64,000 nucleotides of DNA from Camellia lanceoleosa. Lineage: Eukaryota > Streptophyta > Magnoliopsida > Ericales > Theaceae. The stretch is from the NCBI GenBank assembly GCA_025200525.1, contig CM045761.1, positions 45,888,190-45,952,189 on the forward strand, in the 5' to 3' direction. Below, in pieces: positions 46,651-59,558 of the stretch (within the stretch, counting starts at the first letter, position 1; every line of letters starts with the position of its first letter). The translations under genes were made by a program, and so were the position numbers. The notes under the pieces were generated by a model. That model worked only from the letters and a program-made list of their open reading frames with translations, did not search any database and was not told the DNA's origin.

Positions 46651-49600
46651 AGGTTTGTTTTCATGTATTTAATTTATGCTTTTATTTATATGTTGTTTAT
46701 TATATTCTGATATAATTTGTTTATTCTTATAATGTGTTCCAAATCCAGCGACTGATTCACAAGCCAACTCAGGTATAACAAATGGCTATGTATCTAATTA
46801 CGTTAATTTAACTACAAGTTATTTATTATCAATTTTTGTAATATGTGTTTTTTTTTCCATTACTCCTCACATGCCCTACAGGTTCTTTATCTTCCCCCCG
46901 AGGTCGAGGATTTGCGAAAGGCATTAAAGGTTGGGGTACGGGCAAGAAGTTGGCCATTGATTTCGACGCCGACTTCAATCCTACTGGAGATAATGAGTCT
47001 AAGTTAACTAGCCAACTTGGGTTCATGGTACGTAATGGGAACATTGTTTCTCTTACGTACATTGATTGGACCGAAGTGCCTATTGATGTTCTTGAGTCAA
47101 TATGGGCGGATGTTAAGATAAAAGCATATTTACTAAATTGTTCAATTATATTATTAATTGTACTAATAAGATAATTTACAAATTTGTCTGGAGGGGTACA
47201 AACCACGTTGCTTGAAAAAGTGCAATGAGTTGTGGAAGGATCACAAAAGCAAGATCAAGAATGAGTATTTTAAGCCTAACAAGGATCATACTAACATCAA
47301 AGACATGGTGCCTCCAAATTGTTCCGAACAATGGTATGATCTTGTTGATTATTGGAAGACTAAGAAAGTAGAGGTATATAAAATAAGTTAATTACAAAGC
47401 ACGTATCTTTAGAAAAATTATTAACTTTGTATACTTGCGACTTACATTTATGCAAACTTTATAGGACATTACAGTCCACAATGCTGGAAGTTGTTCATTT
47501 CATTATATTAATCATCTGACGAGTATGTACTTCATTCACTCGATTGAAGGAAGGTATATATTATTTAGGCAGATATCAATATGAATGTAAATTCTGCGAT
47601 AATAATTAATTTTTGAATTTTGATGGTTCTTTGAAGGGTTGCCCACGGATAAAATGAGTGTTTGGAAATATACACGCAATCAAACTGACCCTGATGTTAG
47701 GCAAACCATGGTATTTTCAAATCCTTAAATTTGTATTTATATTTGATTTTGTTTGAACTACTTAATTATATGTACTTGTTATTTTAATTTATAGGATGAG
47801 TTTGAGCACCAATTGTCCATGTTGCCTGAAGATTACCGCACTACCGAAGATGCTCGAGACAGAGTTTTCCACGACATGGTCGGTGAAGATGGGCATGGAT
47901 ATTGTCGTACTTACGGCAAGGATGTGCCTTGGAGCATGGTGTATGGAGATAAATCTAAGTCATCACAGTCAGGATCTCAGTCATCGATTGTTGCCGAGAT
48001 CACAAAACAGGTTCGTACGGAGTTGAGACAAGAGCTGAGAGATGAGATTAGAGAGGAATTGAGGGAGGAGATGCGAACAGAGCTTGCGACACAGATACAA
48101 GAAATGAAAGCTGAAATGTTGGCTATTGTGTCCCACGAAGGGAGTACAAATCACAACAAACAGGTTCGGTATAAATAAATGTTTTATAAATATCTAATTA
48201 TAGCACAATTGTATTATTGAATATAAATACGATTAACAAAGAATACCATGAATATCATAGGTACCGGATGCATTGAGTGGACACCGTGAACCTACGGATT
48301 ATGACGCCGATGAGAACCCACATACACCACCACCAAATGATGAGGTAAACTTTCAAACAATTTGAAAACTTGTCGTTTGTCAAAATTTGTCATTTTGTAA
48401 CTTTTTTTCCAAACTGGTTGACACACTAAAATGCTCAAACGGGTTCGGATATCAACGAAACTTGACACGCACAACATACTAGGCACACATGACTTGTAGG
48501 AGAAGGATAAAGCTTGGGTGGAAAGGTTTGTGAGCATTATAATAGGTATGGCAACTAGCAGCTTTGATTGTGGGAAGTATGGTAGGCACATGAAGAGGTA
48601 AGGAACGGGTGCCCTCTGTAGTGGCTACATTTACAAACTAACTCTCTTTTAGCATCTTGCTTACAAATTTAAATTCCAGTCAAAATTTGTCTTTGCAACA
48701 TCATGAAATTTTCCACTTCTTTTCATGTATTTGCCTGGATGGATGGTCACTAATCACTATTAATCAAATTAACTTCATTAAAGAGTATTTTGCTTTGCAT
48801 TAGTCTACATCTCACTAGAAAGTGTAATATGATGAACAGCACATTTCATGATTACTTTTCATATTTGCTACTAACTCTCATATTTCTTTGCATTAGTCTA
48901 CATCTCATATTTTTGTCTGCATTAGTCTTGTAGATTTTGAGGATTAATTCACTTCTATCTTTGAACCTCTAACATGCATTGAAGGCTCGATGAGTGTTCC
49001 CAATGAAGTGCATGATTTTTATAAAATATGAATTGAATAGAATTAGGAAATATAAGTACATGGGAGCTGTTTTTCTGTGCCCTGCTCCTTATTTTTCTTG
49101 GGCCTTTCCTGCTGCATATGGAAATGATTTTCTCAAGACTATGCATGTGCCCATCCTACCAGACTATCTTAGAAATTTGACCTTCTAAATTCATCATCAT
49201 TGTTTACCATAGTTGGTGCTTCTGTTGACCACATACGTGTAGTCAGTCATACACTTGAGAGAGAGAGAGAGAACAAATAAAAGAAACAATATATATATAT
49301 ATATATATGTAAGGGGATTCTATATTTAAATGATGTGGCTCTCCTAGTTCTATCAAGTTCTCCACTTAACTAAGTTTGAACTAGTGGGAGTATAAGAGTG
49401 AACGATGCTTCCTTTGTATCTATGTTTGATGAAATTAACAAGAAGGATATGATTGCATTATTATAAGCTATGTTTGACCTGATCAAGTATATCGTTTTCG
49501 ATGTACTTTGAATAACCTTACAAGGAGAATTTTGTTTATTTTTGGTGAACTTGAGGAAAGACTAACTCTTCTTATTATATCATCTCATGTCTTCGATCTT

Positions 49601-52600
49601 TCACTCGATTCCTTGCACCTTGGCTTCTATTGTTGATTGTAGTAGATCAACTGGACTACAAAATTGTTTACTCAGCCAATTTAGATATTTCAATTTGTTG
49701 TCATTTAAGAATTGCAAAATGCAGGAAAATGATGCTTGATGCTTAATTTGTTGGGTAGAGTGTCTAAATATATTGTAACTGACACAATTTTATCACATTG
49801 ATGTGAGATGACTTGGTCTGCTTTGGTGCAGAGCATAATGTTTGGCTAGCAAACAAACATGTGAAGAAAATGAGAAATGAGCATAGGTTAGGTTATGAAG
49901 CATTAGATAGTAAGGTAGTTGTAGTCATTGCTGTTCGTAGCTAAGTGCATACTTGGTTTTAAGTTTACTAGCTATGGGAGCACACTTGGTTGGTTTTGAT
50001 TGAGAAGTGAGCATAGGTTAGGTTATGAAGCTATAGAAGATGTAGAAATGCTGAAGAGGGTTTGGATGTAGTTTGTTACAGAGGATGACTGCTATCATTA
50101 GCAGACCATGACAAAAAATAAAATAAAATAAAAAATAAAGAAGAAGAAGAAGAAGAAATGCTGCGAATTTGCAGTCAATTAATGGACTTTTGTGAGTGAG
50201 ATAAATTCACTGAGCACTACCTTATTGTTGTCATTGACATTATAATTCTCATTGTAAGTAGAAGAGGAAAAATTATTTGCCCACAATGAAAAACCGTTTT
50301 TTAATGAGTTCAGGTCTTGCTTTCTTATTATTCCAAGCTTGGTAAAGCTAGGTATGACTGTGTTACACTTCCATGTCTTTCTCACATGGGTTAATGAAAA
50401 CTTATTACGTAATGACTCTTTTTCAAACTAGTTGACACATTAAAATGCTCAAACGGGTTTGGATGTGAACGAAACTTGACACGCACAACATACTAGGCAC
50501 ACATGACTTGTAGGATAAGACGGAACTCAAAACCGATTCCCGGCTTTGAATCTAGAGCCTAATTTCCGTTAATGAAAACTTATTACTTAATAACTCTTTT
50601 TCAAACCGGATAACGCACTAAAATGCTCAAACAGGTTCGGATGTTAACGAAACTTGACATGCACAACATACTAGGCACACATGACTTGTAGGAGAAGACA
50701 GAACTCAAAACCGATTCCCGGTTTTCAATCTAGAGCCTAATTTCTGTTAATGAAAACTTATTACTTAATGACTCTTTTTCAAACCGGTTGACACACTAAA
50801 ATGCTCAAACAGGTTTGGATGTCAACGAAACTTGACACGCACAACATACTAGGCACACATGACTTGTAGGAGAAGACGGAACTCAAAACCGATTCCCGGT
50901 TTTCAATCTAGAGCCTAATTTCCGTTAATGAAAACTTATTACTTAATGACTCTTTTTCAAACCGATTGACACACTAAAATGCTCAAATGGGTTCGGATGT
51001 CAACGAAACTTGACACGCACAACATACTAGGCACACATGACTTGTAGGATAAGACGGAACTCGAAACCGATTCCCGGTTTTCAATCTAGAGCCTAATTTT
51101 CGTTAATGAAAACTTGTTACTTAATAACTCTTTTTCAAACCGGATGATGCACTAAAATGCTCAAACGGGTTCGGATGTTAACGAAACTTGACACGCACAA
51201 CATACTAAGCACACATGACTTGTAGGAGAAGATGGAACTCAAAACTGATTCCCGGTTTTCAATCTAGAGCCTAATTTCCGTTAATGAAAACTTATTACTT
51301 AATGACTCTTTTTCAAACCGGTTGACACATTAAAATGCTCAAACGGGTTCGGATGTCAACGAAACTTAACACGCATAACATACTAGGCACACATGACTTG
51401 TGGGAGAAAACGGAACTCAAAACCGATTCCCGATTTTCAATCTAGAGCCTAATTTCCGTTAATGAAAACTTATTACTTAATGACTCTTTTTCAAACCGGT
51501 TGACACACTAAAATGCTCAAACGGGTTCGGATGTCAACGAAACTTGACACGCACAACATACTAGGCACACATGACTTGTAGGATAAGACGGAACTCAAAA
51601 CCGATTCCCGGTTTTCAATCTAGAGCATAATTTCCGTTAATGAAAACTTGTTACTTAATAACTCTTTTTCAAACCGGTTGACACACTAAAATGCTCAAAC
51701 GGATTTGGATTTGAACGAAACTTGACATGCACAACATACTAGGCACACATGACTTGTAGGATAAGACGGAACTCGAAACCGATTCCCGGTTTTCAATCTA
51801 GAGCCTAATTTCCGTTAATGAAAACGTGTTACTTAATAACTCTTTTTCAAACCGGTTGACACACTAAAATGCTCAAACGGGTTCGGATGTCAACGAAACT
51901 TGACATGCACAACATATTAGGCACACATGAGTTGTAGGATAAGACAGAACTCGAAATCGATTCCTGGTTTTGAATCTAGAACCTAATTTCCATTTATGAA
52001 AACTTGTTACTTATTAACTCTAAACCGGTTGACACACAAAAATGCTCAAACGGGTTCAGATGTTAACGAAACTTCACACGCACAACATACTAGCCACACA
52101 TGACTTGTAGGATAAGACGGAACTCGAAATCGATTCCCGGTTTTAAATCTAAAGCCTAATTTCCGTTAATGAAAATTTGTTACTTAATAACTCTAAACCG
52201 GTTGACATACTAAATGCTCAAACGGGTTCGGATGTCAACGAAACTTGACACGCGCAACATACTTGGCACACATGACTTGTAGGAGAAGACGAAACTCGAT
52301 CAATACTTCTTCTTTACAAACTCTTTTTGTGTTTATTCGATTATTGTTATAGATTATAGCTCATTGTGTACAATCATTGCCTATTTTTAATAGTATTATC
52401 ATCATTGTAGGATGTAATTAAAGTTTCTTTGGAGAGTTCTGTAATACCAAGAATCCAATTGGCGGAGGGACTTCTTATTAGTGTTGATCCGTTGTGTGAA
52501 ATTGATGGAATTCCAATTGGACCTGGATTTTGCAAAGTTTTTGTTTTAAAAGCGAACAAGCCGAACGCTGTTTTGGAAACAACTTCCCGATGTCTAAGAA

Positions 52601-52985
52601 CAGTTGGAGAAGCTGTGGGAAGATACATTGTGTGGCGCTCGATTCATGTATATGTTACAATCTTATTTATTTATTTATCGAAATAAATATCAAATGTTTT
52701 ACATTTTCTGTAAACTTGAAATTAATTATATTGTAAATGATTTTTTTTTTTTTTTTGTTTTTTTTTTTTTTGCAGGTGCAACCCTGTTAAGTACGTGATG
52801 ATATCTTCGCATATCGATATTAGAGTTTACAATCTTATTTATTTTTTGAAAAAAATATCAAATGTTTTACATTTTCTGTAAGCTTGAAAATAATTATGTT
52901 GTAAATGATGATTTTTTTTTTTCTTTTTTGTTTCTTTTTGCAGATGCAAACCTTTTGAGTACGTGATATCTTCGCATATCGATAT
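46253..52985 (+). CDS. TNPA-like CACTA protein (Transposase_24 type), multi-exon
   Basis: Exons inferred from coding similarity and splice signals: a Pro/Gln/Ser-rich exon (46260-46530) with repeated PPPSQP; short exons near 46620 and 46750; 46880-47120 (GRGFAKGIKGWGTGKK...); 47185-47375 (KPRCLKKCNELWKDHK, typical of plant En/Spm-type TNPA proteins); 47640-47710; 47795-48163 with a Glu/Arg-rich coiled coil (about 48009-48125); 48260-48343; then, after an intron of about 4 kb, 52411-52648 (SVDPLCEIDGIPIGPGF) and a short last exon. TNPA proteins bind subterminal repeats and bring transposon ends together. The segment 47464-47640 is poorly conserved, so integrity is uncertain. Confidence 0.7.
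48395..48515 (+). repeat. Isolated copy of the 177-bp intron repeat
   Basis: Carries TTGACACACTAAAATGCTCAAACGGG and CACGCACAACATACTAGGCAC motifs identical to the array at 50400-52310, about 2 kb upstream of it. Confidence 0.85.
48600..50400. other. TNPA intron sequence, no gene assigned
   Basis: Contains (GA)n and (TA)n runs at about 49255-49308 and an (AAG)n run near 50140. The ORF at 48994-49188 has no recognised domain. Confidence 0.4.
50400..52310 (+). repeat. 177-bp tandem array, about 11 copies, in the TNPA intron
   Basis: The anchor ATGCTCAAA recurs at about 50443, 50622, 50801, 50979, 51158, 51336, 51513, 51691, 51869, 52042 and 52214. Each unit holds CAAACCGGTTGACACAC, AACGAAACTTGACACGCACA and GATTCCCGGTTTTCAATC. 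The last two units carry small deletions. Confidence 0.95.
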
Positions 52986-53000
52986 GGGAGCTTACTATTG
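52656..53000 (+). repeat. Duplicated last intron and exon of the TNPA-like gene
   Basis: ATATCAAATGTTTTACATTTTCTGTAA, a T-run, TTTGCAG and a short exon (ending ACGTGAT...CTTCGCATATCGATAT) occur twice: about 52686-52824 and 52854-52986. Two alternative terminal exons thus follow one another. Confidence 0.85.
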
Positions 53001-53279
53001 ATATCAAAACAAGCTACATTATATCTGTTTTTTTTTTATTTTTTTATTTCTATTGTCGATACTAAAAATTTGAGTTCTTGAATTTCAAAAATTATTAGTA
53101 TTGTTAGAAGTTATTTTATATATTTTTGTAAATAATATTTGATTGACAATTGTTACAAGGTACATATATTATTCTTGATATATATGATTTTTTGAATGTG
53201 AATTTGGATGTGGATGTGGATGTATTTTTAAAAATATTAATAATTTGTATAGGAAATATTTAATGAAATATGATTTTAT

Positions 53280-53773
53280 AAAAAATAATTTTGTTGTGAC
53301 AATAATAAACCGTCGCTAATGTAATTCTCATTTCCTTATATTTTATTAGCGACGGGTTAACCTGTCGCATATACATAATAGTTCCAATCTTTTGCGACGG
53401 TTTAAACTGTTGCCAATATGGTATTAACTTAATACTACTTTTTTGGCAACGTTTTAGACTGTCGCTAATAATACCTTTTGCGACGGCAAATACCATCGCT
53501 AAAAAAGGTTTTTTGCGACGGCAATCAACATCGTCACTAAAAATGTCATTTTTCCCCCTTTTTTTGTGTAAGGTGAAACCGTCGCAAAAACTGTTGATTA
53601 TCCGTCGCAACAAGAATGCGACGGTTTGTAACCGTCGCAAATACTTTTTGTCACGCCCCTTTCCGCCACCCCCCATTTTCCGTCGCTGCTCTGTCGCAAA
53701 AAGTCTTTTGCGACGATATATGGACCTTTTGCGACGTTTGAGACCGTCGCAAAAAGTCAAGTTTTTAGTAGTG
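53280..53773. repeat. Right subterminal repeats of the CACTA element
   Basis: More than a dozen GCGACGG/CCGTCGC-type motifs (with GTCGCTAA and GCGACGTT variants), many as head-to-head pairs. It is the partner of the array at 34925-35190. Confidence 0.8.
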
Positions 53774-54119
53774 TCCACATGTAAAATATATATATATATA
53801 TATATAGATATGTCTTGGCCCATTAATTTGTAGTTTCCATTAATTAAAATTTTTGTTTTAACTCAGCATTTATTAAATTCTCCAAAGTCTTTTTGACTTC
53901 TCCTTTATACACATCATTTTTAACTTTTGTTTTGATTTTTTTTTTTTAAAAAAAAAAAATCCTTTTTAACTACTTCAGTCTTTCTCACTTTTTCACTTTC
54001 AACTTTTCACTTTCAAACCGTGAGCAATCGGTGAGCACCCTTTCACTTTCAAACCGTGAGCAATCCAGTGAGCATCCTTTCAAACCATGAGTTACAAATT
54101 TCAGCACTCCACATACAAT

Positions 54120-57100
54120 TCTTTTATTTACTATTTTATTCGGTTTTTTTTCAATTTTTTTATTATGAGAAAAATTGTGATTTGTATGATTGAAATTATC
54201 TCCTTTTGTTTATAATTTGATTTTTTAATATGATTGAAGTTAGATATGATTGTAGTTAAATAAAAAAAATTGTGATTTGTATGATTGAGGTTATCTCCTT
54301 TTGTTCATAGTTTTATTTTTTAATATAATTGAAATTAGATAAATATAAACACTCACAAAAAGAAAAATGTGATTGTAATTTGTTCAATAGTTCTAAATAA
54401 TCTTTTTATTTAATATTTTAATGGTTATTTTTTTCAATTTTTTTTATTATGAGAAAAATGTCATTGTAGTTAGATAGCATTAAAAAAATTTTGATTTGTA
54501 CGATTGAAGTTATCTCATTTTGTTTATAATTTGATTTTTTAATATGATTGAAGTTAACTCACCAAAAGAAAAATGTGATTGTAGTTTGTTCAATAGCTCT
54601 AAATAATATTTTTATTTACTATTTTAATGGTTCTTTTTTTCAATTATTTTTTTTATTATGAGAAAAATATTATTGAAGTTAGATAAACATAAACATTCAT
54701 AAAAAGAAAAATGTGATTGTAGTTTGTTCAATAGTTCTAAATAATCTTTTTATTTACTATTTTAATGGTTATTTTTTTCAATTATTTTTTTTATCATGAG
54801 AAAAATGTCATTGTAGTTAGATAGCATTAAAAAAAATTGTGATTTGTATGTTTGAAGTTATCTTCTTTTGTTTATAATTTCATTTTTTAATATGATTGAA
54901 GTTAACTCACAAAAAGAAAAATATGATTGTAGTTTGTTTAATGGCTCTAAATAATATTTTTATTTACTATTTTAATGGTTCTTTTTTTCAATTATTTTTT
55001 TTATTATGAGAAAAATATGATTGTAGTTAGATAGCATTAAAAAAATTGTGATTTTGTATGATTGAAGTTATCTCCTTTTGTTTATAATTTTATTTTTTAA
55101 TATGATTTATAGCGATCTTGGTTTTCCCTCCATTGTTTATTGTATTCTAGACTCGGTTATGTGGATGTCTGTTGTTGCCTATATCACATTTCCGTTCTTT
55201 AATTCTTTGTATTTGAGTTTTGGGATGTGTTGGGCAGGTTTGTAACAGGTTGGTTGAGTGTTGGAACAAGTGGTTGCTATCCAGATTTTTGTTCCTTCGC
55301 TCGAGTGAGGCTTTTGTCACTCGAGCGAGCTTTGGGTTTTAGTTCCTTTGCTCAAGCCAGGGTTCCTTCGCTTGAGCGAGCTTTGAGTGATGTGTCTCTT
55401 GGCTCGAGCGAGCACTTTTGCGCTCGAGCATGCGTCTACGTCTAATTTCGACCTGAAGGTTGTGTTTCTTCGCTTGAGCGAGCTTTCTTTTGCTCGAGCG
55501 AGCGAGGTCTATGTTTTGGGTTTCTTCGCTAGAGCGAGCACTTTTACGCTCGAGCGTGCTTTTGGGTTGCAGACCTGAAGCTTCATGTGGTTCGCTCGAG
55601 CGAGGCTTTGTGTTCGAGCAAGGTTTGTCTGTATCTGGTCGCTCGAGCAACCAGTTCTTCGCTCGAGCAAGCCTCGACTATATCAGTTGACAGCAGCAGG
55701 TTAAACATCACTTTTTCATCATATTCTTTACTCAAATTCTAGCCTCGATTGCTTCTCTCTCTAAACCACCACTTCTCTCTACAAGAACTCTTGATCTAGG
55801 TTTCTCCTATACTACTTCCTTTGTATAAAAGCTTGAGCTTCGTGTGGTCTTCGTTTTGATCCGAAAATCCTTGAATTTGGAGCATCTTGAGTTTTCATCA
55901 TCTTGTCCTTTGAGTCTCTTCATATGAGGTAGAGATAACTACTCATTTTTATGGGTTTTGACATAAATGTTAGTCATTTTGATTAAGTGGTTTGATTTGG
56001 AAATTTTGGAAAGTTAGGGTTTTGAATTTTAAATGTATAAAATGGGGGTTTTGAATTGTTGAGCTCCATATATATATGAGGTCTTGAAAATGGGGTTTGT
56101 GGGTCCAATTGGTGAAATTTGGTCTAGGATCAATGTTTGAGAAAAGGGGGAAAAAGTCCTAATTGAATTTAAATAATTAATTTGATAATTGTGAGGAATA
56201 CAAGATTGATTTGGAAATCATGAAATTGGATGGAATTAGGACTAGTTAGTGTAGTCAGTTTGATAAATCACTCACCTATGGAAAATGTTGATAATTTATC
56301 TGTTTGATGAATTTATTATCTGTTTAGAAATCACTGCTTTGGGCTATCAGTGGAGGATGGTCTTGATTGTTGTAGACACTGCATGATGATTAGGTAAACT
56401 GAAACTAATCACCTGGAATATGTCATTGAATATGACGATTGGAATAACACATTGAATATGTGGTTTATTTGGTCATTGTATATGACAACTTGTTTAAAAA
56501 CATTGTATATGTGCATGGTTTGGGATGAGAAAGGGGATGTACTCCACAGTTAGGGAGGAGATAGGGGATGTACTCCATGGTTTGGGAGGAGATAGGGGAT
56601 GTACTCCATTGTTTGGGATGAGATAGGGGATGGATTCCATTGATAATTGAGTTGGGCCTGGTGTCCAGGGTGAAAGTCTAGAAATCTTAAACACGTTTGA
56701 ATAATGTAGGCAATTGAGGTATTAACTATATGAGTTGTAGTCTCATTTGAATTGATTTGGATAAATAAATGGAAGTGGATTGAAATATGGTTGTAATTGT
56801 TGTTGAGCTATGAAAAGGGTATATGGTGGTTTAAAAAGTATTGACTTTTTGTCGAATGCTAATATTTTAGTCATTTCTTATATCTTGTTTAGCATATCTT
56901 TACTAAGCTTTGGCTCACCTTATTTGGGACACCATTTTCAGGTACAGGTGACGTGCTGCCTCTAAGGACTTAGCTTGGGTGGCTGGAGGCTGCAGGCTTC
57001 TTTTTTGTTGTTGTATTTATTTTGTATTATATGTAAGTTCAAGCCGAGGGCTTAATATGTAAAGAGTTAAAACTCTTCTTTTGTGTAACCAAGTGTTGAC

Positions 57101-59470
57101 TTGGAAAGTTGTAAGCCCGTAGAGCGTTTACTTTTGTTGTCAAGATGTAATACTTTTGTAAAGAATACTCTGATGTATGAATATATGATATTCCATTTAT
57201 GTTTATGGATCTGTTGCATGATGGGTTTATGTATTATTTTGAGGGCGTTACATGATTGAAGTTATATAAACATAAACACTCACAAAAAGAAAAATGTGAT
57301 TGTAGTTTGTTCAATCGTTCTAAATAATCTTTTTATTTACTATTTTAATGGTTATTTTTTTCAATTATTTTTTTTATTATGAGAAAAATATTATTGTAGC
57401 TAGATAGCATTAAAAAAATTGTGATTTGTATGATTGAAGTCATCTCATTTTGTATATAATTTGATTTTTTAATATGATTGAAATTAACTCACAAAAAGAA
57501 AAATGTCATTGTAGTTTATTCAATAGCTCTAAATAATATTTTTATGTACTATTTTAATAGTTCTTTTTTTCAATTATTTTTTTTATTATGGGAAAAATAT
57601 AATTACAGTTAGATAGCATTAGAAAAATTGTGATTTGTATGATTGAAGTTATCTCATTTTGTTTATAATTTGATTTTTTTAATATGATTGAAATTAGATA
57701 AACATAAACACTCACAAAAAGAAAAAATGTGATTGTAGTTTGTTCAATACTTCTAAATAATCTTTTTATTTACTATTTTAATGGTTCTTTTTTTTAATTA
57801 TTTTTTTTATTATGAGAAAAATGTGATTGTAATTAGATAGTATTAAAAAAATTGTGATTTGTATGATTGAAGTTATCTCCTTTTGTTTATAATTTGATTT
57901 TTTAATATGATTGAACTTAGATAAACATAAACGCTCACAAAAAGAAAAATGTGATTGTAGTTTGTTTAATATTTCTAAATAATCTTTTTATTTACTATTT
58001 TAATGGTTCTTTTTTCAATTATTTTTTTTATTATGAGAAAAATATGATTGTAGTTAGATAGCATTAAAAAAATTGTGATTTGTATGATTGAAGTTACCTC
58101 CATTTGTTTATAATTTGATTTTTTTTTTAATATGATTGAAGTTAGATAAACATAAACACTCACAAAAAGGAAAATGTGATTGCAGTTTGTTCAATGCTTC
58201 TAAATAATCTTTTTTATTTACTATTTTAATGGTCCTTTTTTTTCAATTATTTTTTTTATTATGATAAAAATATGATTGTAGTTAGATGGTATTAAAAAAA
58301 ATTGTGATTTGTATGATTGAAGTTATCTCTTTTTGTTTATAATTTGATTTTTTTAATATGATTGAAGTAAGATAAACATAAACACTCACAAAAAGAAAAA
58401 TGTGATGGTAGTTTGTTCAATGCTTCTAAATAATCTTTTTATCTACTATTTTAATGGTTCTTTTTTTCAATTATTTTTTTTATTATGATAAAAATATGAT
58501 TGTAGTTAGATAGTATTAAGAAAAATTGTGATTTGTATGATTGAAGTTATCTCTTTTTGTTTATAATTTGATTTTTTTAATATGATTGAAGTAAGATAAA
58601 CATAAACACTCACAAAAAGAAAAATGTGATTGTAGTTTGCTCAATGCTTCTAAATAATCTTTTTATTTACTATTTTAATGGTTCTTTTTTAAAAGTTATT
58701 TTTTTTATTATGAGAAAAATATGATTGTAGTTTGATAGCATTAAAAAAATTGTGATTTTGTATGAATGAAGTTATTTCTTTTTGTTTATAATTTGATTTT
58801 TTTAATATGATTAAAATTAGATAAAAATAAACACTCACAGAAAGAAAAATGTGATTGTAGTTTATTCATTGCTTCTAAATAATCTTTTTATTTATTATTT
58901 TAATGGTTCTTGTTTTCAATTATTTTTTTTTATTATGAGAAAAATGTGATTGTAGTTAGATAGCGTTAAAAAAAAAATGTGATTTGTATGATTGAAGTTA
59001 TCTCCTTTTGTTTATAATTTGATTTTTTAATATGATTGAAGTTAGATAAATATAAACACTCACAAAAAGAAAAATGTGATTGTAGTTTATTCAATACTTC
59101 TAAATAATCTTTTTATTTACTATTTTAATGGTTATTTTTTTTCAATTATTTTTTTTATTATGAGAAAAATATGATTGTTGTTAGATAACATTAAAAAAAA
59201 TTGTGATTTGTATGATTGAAGTTATCTCTTTTTGTTTATAATTTGTTTTTTTTTTAATATGATTGAAGTGAGATAAACATAAACACTCACAAAAAGAAAA
59301 ATATGATTGTAGTTTGTTCAATGGTTCTAAATAATCTTTTTATTACTATTTTAATGGTTTTTTTTTTTAAATTTATTTATTTTTATTATGAGAAAAATAT
59401 GATTGTAGTTAGATAACATTAAAAAAATTGTGATTTGTATAATTGAAGTTATTTTCTTTTTATAAAATCT
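54120..59470 (+). repeat. About 225-bp tandem array within the Helitron, split by a solo LTR
   Basis: Each unit holds GTGATTTGTATGATTGAAGTTATC, GATAAACATAAACACTCAC and TATTTACTATTTTAATGGTT. Unit starts lie near 54178, 54270, 54493, 54838, 55050, then 57420, 57632, 57852, 58075, 58303, 58530, 58757, 58978, 59203 and 59432. Units left of the LTR are more irregular. 53983-54090 holds a separate short repeat (AAACCGTGAGCAATC). Confidence 0.9.
55108..57252 (+). mobile_element. Solo LTR (2.1 kb) with TGATT target duplication
   Basis: Starts TATAGCGATC (a probable decayed TG start) and ends GGGCGTTACA. It is flanked by TGATT on both sides (55103-55107 and 57253-57257), restoring the tandem array when removed. 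It contains TATAAAA at 55824-55830, about nine CTCGAG palindromes (55290-55680) and a 31-bp repeat (starts 56533, 56564, 56595, 56626). No internal retroelement domain is present, so it fits LTR-LTR recombination. The ends resemble gypsy LTRs. Confidence 0.8.
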
Positions 59471-59558
59471 TAAAAAACATAATTTATATATTAAAAAAAA
59501 TCTAAAATAAATATAAATATTTATAATTATCCCGTGCATAGCACGGATGATAGGCTAG

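Larger units (their letters stand above)
34893..53773 (+). mobile_element. 18.9-kb CACTA (En/Spm) element
   Basis: Starts CACTACTAGAAAAAG and ends TTTTTAGTAGTG, with TCC duplicated on both sides (34890-34892, 53774-53776). The undamaged target site survives in the adjacent repeat copy. Subterminal GCGACGGT/ACCGTCGC motifs crowd both ends. It carries a transposase (43482-46196), a TNPA-like gene (46253-52985), an antisense RING-H2 ORF and about 8 kb of other sequence. Because the transposase is broken, this copy can probably move only with help. Confidence 0.92.
34372..59558 (+). mobile_element. Large Helitron hosting a CACTA element and a solo LTR
   Basis: The 5' end TCTATACTATATATTAAG lies directly after A. 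The 3' end has a perfect hairpin CCGTGCATAGCACGG (59532-59546), then CTAG (59555-59558) directly before T. The total is 25.2 kb. Subtracting the CACTA element and solo LTR leaves about 4.2 kb of Helitron sequence with no Rep/helicase, so it is non-autonomous. The same 5' sequence recurs on the minus strand at 60962. Pairing of these two ends is inferred: no other plus-strand end of this type occurs between them. Confidence 0.75.

Noticed and set aside
48994..49188. 64-residue ORF with hydrophobic/aromatic content inside the TNPA intron
   Set aside because: No domain recognised and no splice context; not called a gene.
50400..52310. Regularly spaced repeats considered as a CRISPR-like array
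   Set aside because: Whole 177-bp units repeat in tandem without unique spacers, in a plant transposon intron.
57975..59539. Similar minus-strand ORFs of about 62 residues recurring
   Set aside because: They recur because they lie in the 225-bp Helitron array; AT-rich with no domain.
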